Assembly: GCA_900321265.1 (NCBI GenBank)
Contig: ONVJ01000260.1
Coordinates: forward strand, 1 to 13,610
Source: an uncultured Eubacteriales bacterium
Lineage (GTDB): Bacteria; Bacillota; Clostridia; Oscillospirales; CAG-272
Length of the DNA: 13,610 nt
Direction: 5' to 3'
Position numbers and translations under genes: made by a program. The notes under the pieces are model-generated. The model searched no databases, was not told where the DNA came from, and saw nothing but the letters and a program-made list of their open reading frames with translations. Below are positions 1 through 6,064 of the stretch, piece after piece (position 1 is the first letter of the stretch; the number at the start of each line of letters is the position of its first letter).

Positions 1-294
1 AAAAAGGGGCTCTGCGATTCCTCGGGGCTCAACCGCGAAGCGGTAAAATACGTAAAAGCCACCTCTCAGTCGGACGCGGTGGAGCGCGTCTTCCCCATGC
101 TCACCGAAGAGGAGCAGTCGCTCTACCGAAGGGGAAGGAACGCGGGACACGGCAAAAACACTCCGAAGAGCGCCTCGGTCATCGAATACCGCCGGGCAAC
201 AGGCTTTGAGACCATATTCGGCGCCCTCTGGCTGAAAGGCGAGACCCGGAGAGCGAAGGAGCTCATCCTCCTTGCCTTCCCCGGACTGAGATGA
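1..294 (+). CDS. mrnC: Mini-ribonuclease III, C-terminal part (5' end outside window)
   Basis: Frame 1 is open from the first base to TGA at 292-294, so the gene is cut by the window edge; 97 C-terminal residues are visible. Mini-III is a compact RNase III without a double-stranded RNA-binding domain. It forms a dimer in the cytoplasm and trims the ends of 23S rRNA precursor in Bacillota. The visible part carries family hallmarks: a Lys/Ser/Gln stretch matching the VSAKSQAE region of the Bacillus protein, then LTEEEQSLYRRGRNA, then an EYRRATGFETIFGALWL helix. That helix holds the Glu of the second conserved RNase III metal-binding segment (FETIFG). The first catalytic Asp lies upstream of the window. 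A GTG at 79 could be read as a start, but homology continues upstream of it, so 79 is not the real start. The protein ends soon after the last conserved helix, as usual for the family. Confidence 0.9.
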   Translation, partial: KKGLCDSSGLNREAVKYVKATSQSDAVERVFPMLTEEEQSLYRRGRNAGHGKNTPKSASVIEYRRATGFETIFGALWLKGETRRAKELILLAFPGLR

Positions 295-321
295 CGGGGA
301 GACACAATACTGATAATACAA

Positions 322-368
322 CCGCCGGCAGCCCCGCGGGACATCTTCCCCTCCGGGCATGCCGTCGG
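322..368 (+). other. Stem-loop between mrnC and the isomerase gene
   Basis: CCGCCGGCA (322-330) can pair with TGCCGTCGG (360-368) with one mismatch, enclosing a GC-rich interior. No T-tract follows, so it does not look like a standard terminator. It may be an RNA processing or stability element in an mrnC-isomerase transcript. I saw no convincing promoter in the 96-nt gap. Confidence 0.3.
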
Positions 369-390
369 ATAAGAAAGAGAGAACAAAATA

Positions 391-909
391 ATGGTTAAGC
401 ATCCCGTTATAGAGATCACGGTCAGGGGCTTCGGCGTCATGAAAGCCGAGCTCTGTCCCGAATACGCGCCGGCGACGGTGAAGAACTTTCTGTCGCTCGT
501 CGAAAAAGGATTTTTCGACGGCCTGATCTTTCACCGCGTCATCAAGGGCTTCATGATCCAGGGCGGAGGATACACCGAAAACTTCGACCGCAGGCCCGCA
601 TCCCCTATCAAAGGGGAGTTCGCAGCCAACGGCTTTATGACCAACACCCTGAAGCACACGAGAGGAGTCCTCTCGATGGCGAGGACCTCGGATCCCGATT
701 CAGCCTCCTCGCAGTTTTTCATAATGCATAAGGACGCGCCGCATCTCGACGCCCAGTACGCGGGCTTCGGAAAGCTGACCGAAGGATACGAGGTTCTCGA
801 TGCGATAGCGGCGGTAAGGACCTGCCGCATCGGAGGGATGGCTGACTTCCCGAGGGAGCCGGTCGTCATCGAAAGCATCCGCCGGACAGACGCCGCAGAG
901 CAGGCCTGA
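391..909 (+). CDS. Cyclophilin-type peptidylprolyl cis-trans isomerase
   Basis: 172 residues, essentially one cyclophilin domain. These enzymes catalyse cis-trans isomerisation of Xaa-Pro peptide bonds and assist folding. No signal peptide or membrane helix is visible, so it should be cytoplasmic. Core motifs are present: FHRVIKGFMIQGG at 47-59, with Arg49, Phe54, Met55 and Gln57 matching human CypA Arg55, Phe60, Met61 and Gln63. Further on are SMARTSDPDSASSQFFI and a LDAQYAGFGKL segment. The Trp that contacts cyclosporin in human CypA is His here (APHLDAQ), a replacement of the kind common in bacterial cyclophilins. ATG at 391 is preceded by a purine-rich but weak ribosome site (AAAGAGAG). 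It lies 96 nt after mrnC and 93 nt before hflK, all on one strand, so co-transcription is plausible but unproven. A small ACGGGA/TCCCGT stem (933-951) in the gap before hflK lacks a T-tract. Confidence 0.95.
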   Translation: MVKHPVIEITVRGFGVMKAELCPEYAPATVKNFLSLVEKGFFDGLIFHRVIKGFMIQGGGYTENFDRRPASPIKGEFAANGFMTNTLKHTRGVLSMARTSDPDSASSQFFIMHKDAPHLDAQYAGFGKLTEGYEVLDAIAAVRTCRIGGMADFPREPVVIESIRRTDAAEQA

Positions 910-1002
910 TCCGGTATCCGGAGATAAAGAGAACGGGACCGTCCCTCCCGTCCTCCGCACGGGCTTTATATCACAAAAATAATCCTGAAAGGTAGTGAAA
1001 GC

Positions 1003-2019
1003 ATGCCATTCATCATCTTTTTGATAATCGCCGCCATCGCCGGTCCCGCGATACTTCTCAAGATCGCGGAAAAAGGGCCGGCAGACAGAGTAAAAAAACT
1101 TAAGGTCACGGCCAGGATAATTCCCTTCGCCGCGATCGGGATACTGATCGTCTCGGTGGTACTGGGAAGTTTTTACTCGGTATCAGAAGACCAGCAGGCC
1201 GTGGTCGTCATGTTCGGCAAGGTCCAGCGTGTCGACGGAGCCGGTGTCCACTGGAAGATCCCCTATATCCAGGAGGCCCGCAAGGTCGATATCACCACCC
1301 ACGGCGCCAGCATCGGTTATACCATCGAGGGTTCGACGCAGACTTTCGGTCAGGGCGAGAACCCGCTGATGATCACCGCCGACATGAACCTGATCGACGT
1401 CGACTTTTATATGGAATACAAGGTCAACGACGCCACCGCGTATCTCTTCAATTCAGAAAATCCCGAGCTCGTCCTGCACAATTCGGCGATGTCCTGCATC
1501 AGAGCGACCATCTCTGACTACAACGTCGACGACGTAATGACCACCGCCAAGGGCGAGATCCAGGCGAAGATACGCGAGAAGCTGTCTGCCGAGCTGGCTG
1601 AGAGGAACATCGGTCTGCAGCTCGTCAACATCATGATCCAGGACGTCGAGCCGCCCACCGAAAACGTCTTCAACGCCTTCAAATCTGTCGAGAGCGCCAA
1701 GCAGCAGGCAGATACCGCGATAAACAACGCGAAGCGGTACCAGAACGAGAAGCTGCCCGAGGCAGCCGCCCAGGCAGACAAGATAATCCAGGCGGCTGAG
1801 GCTTCAAAGGCGGCGAGGATCGCCGAGGCCGAAGGACAGGTCGCGAGATTTCTGAAGATGTACGAGGAGTATAAAAACTTCCCGCTCATTACGAAGAAGC
1901 GGCTCTTCTATGAGACGCTCGAGGATCTCCTTCCCTCTCTCGACATAATCGTTACCGACGGCAACACCCAGAGCATCCTGCCCCTGAACCCCATCATAAG
2001 CGGAGGTGAAGCGCAATGA
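1003..2019 (+). CDS. hflK: HflK-like SPFH/Band 7 membrane protein
   Basis: 338 residues. HflK and HflC form a large membrane-bound SPFH complex that in E. coli surrounds and modulates the protease FtsH. Residues 3-19 and 38-57 are hydrophobic; the second is the usual anchor and the first is an extra N-terminal helix. The Band 7 domain follows at about 58-240 and opens with VSEDQQAVVVMFGKV. It is followed by an Ala/Glu/Lys-rich coiled coil (about 226-290) and a YKNFPLITKKRLFYETLEDL segment resembling the HflK C-terminal family signature. It is shorter than E. coli HflK (419) and lacks the Gly-rich N-terminus. GAAAGG at 987-992 sits 10 nt before the ATG. Its TGA overlaps the hflC ATG (ATGA, 2016-2019), so the two are translationally coupled. 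FtsH is not in the window. A generic SPFH scaffold role remains possible. Confidence 0.88.
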   Translation: MPFIIFLIIAAIAGPAILLKIAEKGPADRVKKLKVTARIIPFAAIGILIVSVVLGSFYSVSEDQQAVVVMFGKVQRVDGAGVHWKIPYIQEARKVDITTHGASIGYTIEGSTQTFGQGENPLMITADMNLIDVDFYMEYKVNDATAYLFNSENPELVLHNSAMSCIRATISDYNVDDVMTTAKGEIQAKIREKLSAELAERNIGLQLVNIMIQDVEPPTENVFNAFKSVESAKQQADTAINNAKRYQNEKLPEAAAQADKIIQAAEASKAARIAEAEGQVARFLKMYEEYKNFPLITKKRLFYETLEDLLPSLDIIVTDGNTQSILPLNPIISGGEAQ

Positions 2020-2909
2020 AGAAAGGAAGATTTGCCCTCATCATAGTCGCCGTCGCCGTCATCCTCATCCTTGCGTCGGTCGCCGGCGGAGTCTTCTACA
2101 CGGTAAAGCCCAACCAGTACGCGGTCGTCCGCCAGTTCGGCAAGATCGTCGACATCAAGGACGAGCCGGGGCTCAAGATCAAGGTGCCGCTCATCCAGAA
2201 CGTCTCGTACATCTCGAAGGAGATAATCTTCTACGACATCCCCGAGTCAGACGTTATCACCAAAGACAAGAAGAGCATGGTGGTCGACAGCTTCGTGCTC
2301 TGGAGGATCACCGATCCGGGCGCCGTCATCAGGACTCTCAACGCGACCCGCGGACGCGCCGAGGAGCGCATCGAGGCCGCCGTCTACAACGCGATCAAGA
2401 ACATAATCTCGTCGATGAACCAGGCGGAAGTCATCGAGGCCAGAGGCGAGACGCTCACCCAGAAGATCACGGCCGAGGCCGGAAGCGACATCGCCCAGTA
2501 CGGCATCGAGATCCTCACGGCCCAGATCAAGACCTTCAGCCTTCCCGCCGACAACCAGAACGCCGTCTACGAGAGGATGATCTCAGAGCGCCAGAACATC
2601 GCCGCCGGCTATATAGCCAACGGCAACGCCGACGCCCAGAAGATCAAGAACGAGACCGACAAGCAGGTCGAGCTTCAGCTGGCGGAAGCCCAGAAGGACG
2701 CCGCGATCCTGGTCGCCGAGGGCGAACAGGAGTATATGAGGATCCTCAAAGACGCCTACAACTCCGAGGAAAAAGCCGCCTTCTACGAATACATCAGAGG
2801 GCTCGACGCGCTCAAGGAATCGCTGTCGGGCAGCGGAAAGCGCACCATCATCCTCGACAAGGACGACGAGCTCGTGAAGATACTGACCGGCAGCAGCCTG
2901 TCGGAATAA
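2016..2909 (+). CDS. hflC: HflC-like SPFH/Band 7 membrane protein
   Basis: 297 residues, partner of the preceding HflK. One hydrophobic segment at about 6-28 anchors the protein, followed by the Band 7 domain beginning VKPNQYAVVRQFGKIV. The family-typical DKKSMVVDSFVLWRITDP (about 84-101) and the QTLTQKITAEAGS-like region support HflC rather than a stomatin. An Ala/Glu-rich coiled coil (about 205-255) ends in a YEYIRGLDALKESL segment, as in HflC proteins. GGAGGTGAA at 2001-2009 inside the hflK 3' end is a strong ribosome site, and ATGA overlap couples the two genes. By family topology the SPFH domain would lie on the outer face of the membrane in E. coli; the side used here cannot be read with certainty. 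A 20-bp terminator hairpin begins 15 nt after the stop. Confidence 0.9.
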   Translation: MKKGRFALIIVAVAVILILASVAGGVFYTVKPNQYAVVRQFGKIVDIKDEPGLKIKVPLIQNVSYISKEIIFYDIPESDVITKDKKSMVVDSFVLWRITDPGAVIRTLNATRGRAEERIEAAVYNAIKNIISSMNQAEVIEARGETLTQKITAEAGSDIAQYGIEILTAQIKTFSLPADNQNAVYERMISERQNIAAGYIANGNADAQKIKNETDKQVELQLAEAQKDAAILVAEGEQEYMRILKDAYNSEEKAAFYEYIRGLDALKESLSGSGKRTIILDKDDELVKILTGSSLSE

Positions 2910-2924
2910 CATACATTGCACCAA

Positions 2925-2975
2925 ATATGGCCGTTGAAAACCGCCCCGCGGTTTTCAACGGCCATATGTTTTTTT
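2925..2975 (+). terminator. Rho-independent terminator after hflC
   Basis: Arms 2925-2944 and 2948-2967 are perfectly complementary over 20 bp with a CCC loop. A T7 run follows at 2969-2975. This ends the hflKC transcript. The convergent tyrS gene stops at 2983, so the same hairpin may also act on tyrS transcripts, but the minus-strand side lacks a strong U-tract. Confidence 0.93.
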
Positions 2976-2982
2976 CTTCTGC

Positions 2983-4206
2983 TTATTTCAGCACGACCTT
3001 CTTGTAGGCTTTCTTTCCGCGGCGGATGACGACCCCCGCTCGGAGAGCCTCGCCGGTGAAGGCTGCCCTCGTGTCGGCGATCTTTTCTCCGTCGGCGGTG
3101 ACACCGCCCTGCTCGACGGCGCGTCTGGCATCAGATCTCGACGGTGTCAGGCCCGACTTTACAAGCAGAGTCAGGATATCGGCGGTCCCGTCCGCGGAAA
3201 GATCGTTCTCCGCGATCTCGGCGGTTGGGATGTCCGCCTCTGCCCCAGCGGCGAAGAGGGACTTGGCAGAAGCCTCGGCCTTTTCGGCCTCTTCCCTGCC
3301 GTGGACCATCGACGTGAGCTCGAATGCGAGGATCTCCTTGGCGCGGTTGATCTGCTGATCCTTCCAGGTCTCCATCTCGGCGATCTGATCGAGCGGAAGG
3401 AAGGTGAGCATCCTTATGCACTTCATCACGTCGCTGTCGCCGACGTTTCTCCAGTACTGGTAGAAATCGTAGGGCGTCGTCTTGGCGGCGTCGAGCCAGA
3501 CGGCGTTGCCCGCCGTCTTCCCCATCTTCTTGCCCTGCGAGTCGGTCAGCAGGGTGATCGTCATCGCGTGCGCGTCCTTCCCGAGCTTCCTTCTGATCAG
3601 CTCGGTGCCGCCCAGCATGTTCGACCACTGATCGTCTCCGCCGAACTGCATGTTCACGCCGTGGTTTTTGAAAAGGTAGTAGAAGTCGTAGGACTGCATT
3701 ATCATATAGTTGAACTCGAGGAAGGACAGTCCCTTCTCCATCCTCTGTTTGTAGCACTCGGCTCTCAGCATGTTGTTTACCGAGAAGCAGGCTCCGACCT
3801 CGCGGAGGAGCTCGATGTAGTTGAGGCCGAGCAGCCAGTCGGCGTTGTTCATCATCGTCGCCCTGCCCTCGCCGAAATCGATGAATCTCTCCATCTGGAC
3901 GCGGAAGCGCCCGGCGTTGTAGTCGATGTCCTCCTTGGTCAGCATCTTCCGCATGTCGGTGCGTCCCGAGGGATCGCCTATCATGGTGGTCCCGCCGCCG
4001 ATCAGGGCGACCGGGCGGTTGCCGCCGTTCTGGAGGCGCTTCATCAGCGTGAGCGCCATGAAGTGCCCTGCGGTGAGAGAATCGGCAGTGCAGTCGAATC
4101 CGATGTAGAATCTCGCCTTTCCGGCGTTGATCATATTGCTTATCTCGGCCTCGTCGGTGACCTGAGCCACCAGTCCTCTGGCCTTGAGTTCTTCATAAAG
4201 TGTCAT
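2983..4206 (-). CDS. tyrS: Tyrosyl-tRNA synthetase
   Basis: 407 residues (E. coli TyrS 424). A cytoplasmic class I synthetase that activates tyrosine with ATP and charges tRNA-Tyr. The N-terminus aligns from its first residues with known TyrS proteins (LKARGLVAQVTDE), fixing the ATG at 4206. The HIGH region reads GFDCTADSLTAGHF (36-49): Thr40 and His48 are kept, but residue 45, His in the Bacillus enzyme, is Thr. The second signature is GKKMGKT (KMSKS equivalent). An S4 RNA-binding domain occupies the last 65 or so residues (LVKSGLTPSRSDARRAVEQG). The gene lies 101 nt downstream of the solute-binding protein gene on the same strand. I found neither a clear promoter nor the T-box core (AGGGTGG-ACCGCG), although T-box control is common for synthetase genes in Bacillota. 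AAGGAG at 4220-4225 is 13 nt from the ATG, longer than ideal. Confidence 0.97.
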   Translation of the reverse strand: MTLYEELKARGLVAQVTDEAEISNMINAGKARFYIGFDCTADSLTAGHFMALTLMKRLQNGGNRPVALIGGGTTMIGDPSGRTDMRKMLTKEDIDYNAGRFRVQMERFIDFGEGRATMMNNADWLLGLNYIELLREVGACFSVNNMLRAECYKQRMEKGLSFLEFNYMIMQSYDFYYLFKNHGVNMQFGGDDQWSNMLGGTELIRRKLGKDAHAMTITLLTDSQGKKMGKTAGNAVWLDAAKTTPYDFYQYWRNVGDSDVMKCIRMLTFLPLDQIAEMETWKDQQINRAKEILAFELTSMVHGREEAEKAEASAKSLFAAGAEADIPTAEIAENDLSADGTADILTLLVKSGLTPSRSDARRAVEQGGVTADGEKIADTRAAFTGEALRAGVVIRRGKKAYKKVVLK

Positions 4207-4225
4207 TTAAGGACATTTGCTCCTT
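4193..4225 (-). promoter_or_regulatory. Ribosome site of tyrS with a 7-codon overlapping ORF
   Basis: Reading the minus strand, AAGGAG (4225-4220) is followed after 3 nt by an ATG (4216) opening a seven-codon ORF (MSLNDTL, stop at 4195-4193). This out-of-frame ORF overlaps the first codons of tyrS, whose ATG lies 10 nt further on. The short spacing makes real initiation at 4216 uncertain. If used, it would compete with tyrS initiation. The 12-nt palindrome GCGGATATCCGC sits just upstream at 4243-4254. Confidence 0.3.
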
Positions 4226-4307
4226 GTGATATCTGTTATTTCGCGGATATCCGCCTCATGCCGCGCGTCTGCCGGCGAAAAGCGGGTGATCCCTGCCGCA
4301 TTCCGCG

Positions 4308-5813
4308 TCAGCTGAGCTTCGCGAGAGACTCGTTGATATTTTTGCAACAGTCGGCGAGTTTGGCCTTGTTTCCGGTCGCGAGCCTCTTATAGCTCTTGCC
4401 CTGATTAGACTTGATCGCGTCTCTGAACACCGAATAGGGTATATTGTTGGTGTCGGTGGTGAATATCCTGCCGAGTTCGAAGAAGACGTTGCCGTAGATG
4501 ATATCGTACATGATGGCGTCGTTGGCTTCCCTGGAGTATCTGGCCTTCATCGACTCCTCAAAGAGGGCGGGCTTCAGATTGACATAGGAGGTGTAGCACA
4601 TGACCTCGAGGGTGGCGGCGGCCGCCTCCTTGTCGGGAGAGGCTACCGACATCGAATACATCGTGTAGGGGAAGGCCATGCAGGTCACGTAGTTCTCCTG
4701 GTCGGAGTTGTATTTCGGCACCGGAATGACTCCGTAGTTGACGTCGGAGGACTTGAGGGTTCCGGAGGCGATATAGACTCTGTCGCATACTATCATCGCC
4801 TCGCCTTTGGAGAACGCCTGTGCGGAGGAGTACTGGCTCGTCGTACCTTTTCCGAAGGCGTATCCGCCGGTATGCAGGAAGGTGCAGAGGCGCTCTGCGA
4901 GATCGACGACTTTTTCAGAGTCGAAATCGTCTGAGGCGACGATATTCCCGCTCCCGTCGACTTCAAGGTTCTTCAGGCCCGAACCGATATAGAAAGCGTC
5001 GAAGTGGAGGTCTATCGACTGGAATCCGAAGCGGTCGCCGTAATCTGCACTTCCGTTCGCGTTGAGATCCTCGTAAACGCCTTCGCAGACTCTGAGCAGC
5101 TCGTCAAAGGTCCAGTTGCCTTCGTTCACGATCTCATAGAGGGTGCTCTCGCCGTGGTGATAAGATTCATAGAGATCCTTGTTGAAGAACATCGAGTACA
5201 TAAAATAGAGCAGATTGGTCGAAAGGTCGCCCGATACGAAATAGATCTTTCCTCCGATCGTCGCCTGTGAGACCAGAGAGGAAGGCCACCAGGGCTGGGA
5301 GAGGTCGATTATCGGGTAATCGAGCATATTCTGGGAAAGGCCCTTCAGGGCCATCGTCGGGGCGGCGAGCGAATAGCTGCAGTAGAAGTCGAAAGCGGTA
5401 TCGGCTCCGCCGTTGACGCTGTTCTCCGCGGCGGTGACAAAGACAGCCTGATTGCCGTAATTGCCTTTCTGAGGCGTCCATTCAAGCGTGACGCCCAGCT
5501 GAGACTCTGTTACGAGGTTCTTTTTGTGGATGGCGTCGTGGACCTTCTCACCGGTCTCCTCATCGGCAAAGAACTCTTCGCGTTCGACGTCTTCCCAGTA
5601 GAGGAACTTTATCGTCTTGCCGGGATATTTCAGATCGGCCGGAACGTTGCTTGGCGCGAATTCGGTATCCGCGGGCGGCTCGGTGACATTTCCGGCGGTA
5701 GTCTGAGCGACCGGAACCGACGTGATATCCGAAGGAGTCTCGGGTTCTCCGCAGGCGGCAAGCGCAGCAAGAACAAAGAGCGCCGCGAGAAGAGCAGACA
5801 GAATTTTCTTCAT
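4308..5813 (-). CDS. Extracellular solute-binding lipoprotein (ABC family 1-like)
   Basis: 501 residues from ATG at 5813. The frame is open further upstream to 5939, but that extension crosses the promoter, whereas 5813 begins a lipoprotein signal MKKILSALLAALFVLAALAAC with lipobox LAAC (Cys21). AAGGA lies 10 nt upstream. A Ser/Thr/Pro-rich linker (22-60) leads to a large sugar-binding-protein-like fold with the typical GGKIYFVSGD and MFFNKDLYES segments and NEGNWTFDEL. An EF-hand-like calcium loop (D249, N251, N253, G254, D257, D260) is followed by DRFGF, as in many Clostridia binding proteins. It would be tethered outside the membrane and capture a solute, probably a carbohydrate, for an ABC importer. 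No permease or ATPase gene is in the window, so the ligand and partner are unknown. It is transcribed toward tyrS and divergently from the SGNH hydrolase. Confidence 0.88.
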   Translation of the reverse strand: MKKILSALLAALFVLAALAACGEPETPSDITSVPVAQTTAGNVTEPPADTEFAPSNVPADLKYPGKTIKFLYWEDVEREEFFADEETGEKVHDAIHKKNLVTESQLGVTLEWTPQKGNYGNQAVFVTAAENSVNGGADTAFDFYCSYSLAAPTMALKGLSQNMLDYPIIDLSQPWWPSSLVSQATIGGKIYFVSGDLSTNLLYFMYSMFFNKDLYESYHHGESTLYEIVNEGNWTFDELLRVCEGVYEDLNANGSADYGDRFGFQSIDLHFDAFYIGSGLKNLEVDGSGNIVASDDFDSEKVVDLAERLCTFLHTGGYAFGKGTTSQYSSAQAFSKGEAMIVCDRVYIASGTLKSSDVNYGVIPVPKYNSDQENYVTCMAFPYTMYSMSVASPDKEAAAATLEVMCYTSYVNLKPALFEESMKARYSREANDAIMYDIIYGNVFFELGRIFTTDTNNIPYSVFRDAIKSNQGKSYKRLATGNKAKLADCCKNINESLAKLS

Positions 5814-5900
5814 TTTTTCAACATCCTTTGTTGGATTCTTTTCAGGCGTCGCCCGGATCTTATCTGCAGATCCGGGGCAGGTCAAAACTGATTGCATTAA

Positions 5901-5929
5901 ATTATAATATATTTTCGCTTTAAAGTCAA
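5901..5929 (-). promoter_or_regulatory. Sigma-A-type promoter of the solute-binding protein gene
   Basis: On the minus strand TTGACT (5929-5924) and TATAAT (5906-5901) are separated by 17 nt, 11 of 12 consensus positions. The predicted transcript would start near 5894, giving an 80-nt leader before the ATG at 5813. This excludes the longer reading frame starting at 5939. Confidence 0.88.
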
Positions 5930-5963
5930 TCATTTTCAAGACTTTTAGTTCTTATGAAAAATA

Positions 5964-5992
5964 TTGACAAAAGCCACCGGGAGCATTATAAT
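5964..5992 (+). promoter_or_regulatory. Consensus sigma-A promoter of the SGNH hydrolase gene
   Basis: TTGACA (5964-5969), a 17-nt spacer and TATAAT (5987-5992) match the vegetative consensus at all 12 positions. Transcription should begin near 5999, 65 nt before the ATG at 6065. The -35 boxes of this and the divergent promoter are only 34 nt apart (5930-5963), so one bound regulator could affect both. Confidence 0.92.
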
Positions 5993-6064
5993 TATTATGT
6001 TATAGTATTGCCGCACGGTCCCGCCCGATGCAGGACCTATCCGCATCACGAAAGGAAAACCGCT

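Noticed and set aside
2006..3007. 333-codon plus-strand frame over hflC
   Set aside because: Shadow of hflC: Arg/His/Gly-rich, and it runs on through the terminator hairpin.
4243..4254. Palindrome GCGGATATCCGC as an operator
   Set aside because: A single 12-nt dyad with no second copy or promoter nearby is too weak to call.
4207..4307. T-box riboswitch before tyrS
   Set aside because: The gap is too short and the conserved T-box core is absent.
3301..4392. 363-codon plus-strand frame opposite tyrS
   Set aside because: Antisense shadow of a well-supported tyrS; no recognisable domain.
5814..5939. Upstream extension of the solute-binding protein to 5939
   Set aside because: It would begin upstream of the -35 box, and the lipoprotein signal starts at 5813.
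5954..6064. Upstream start for the SGNH hydrolase
   Set aside because: The ATG at 5954 precedes the promoter -35 box, and the signal peptide begins at 6065.
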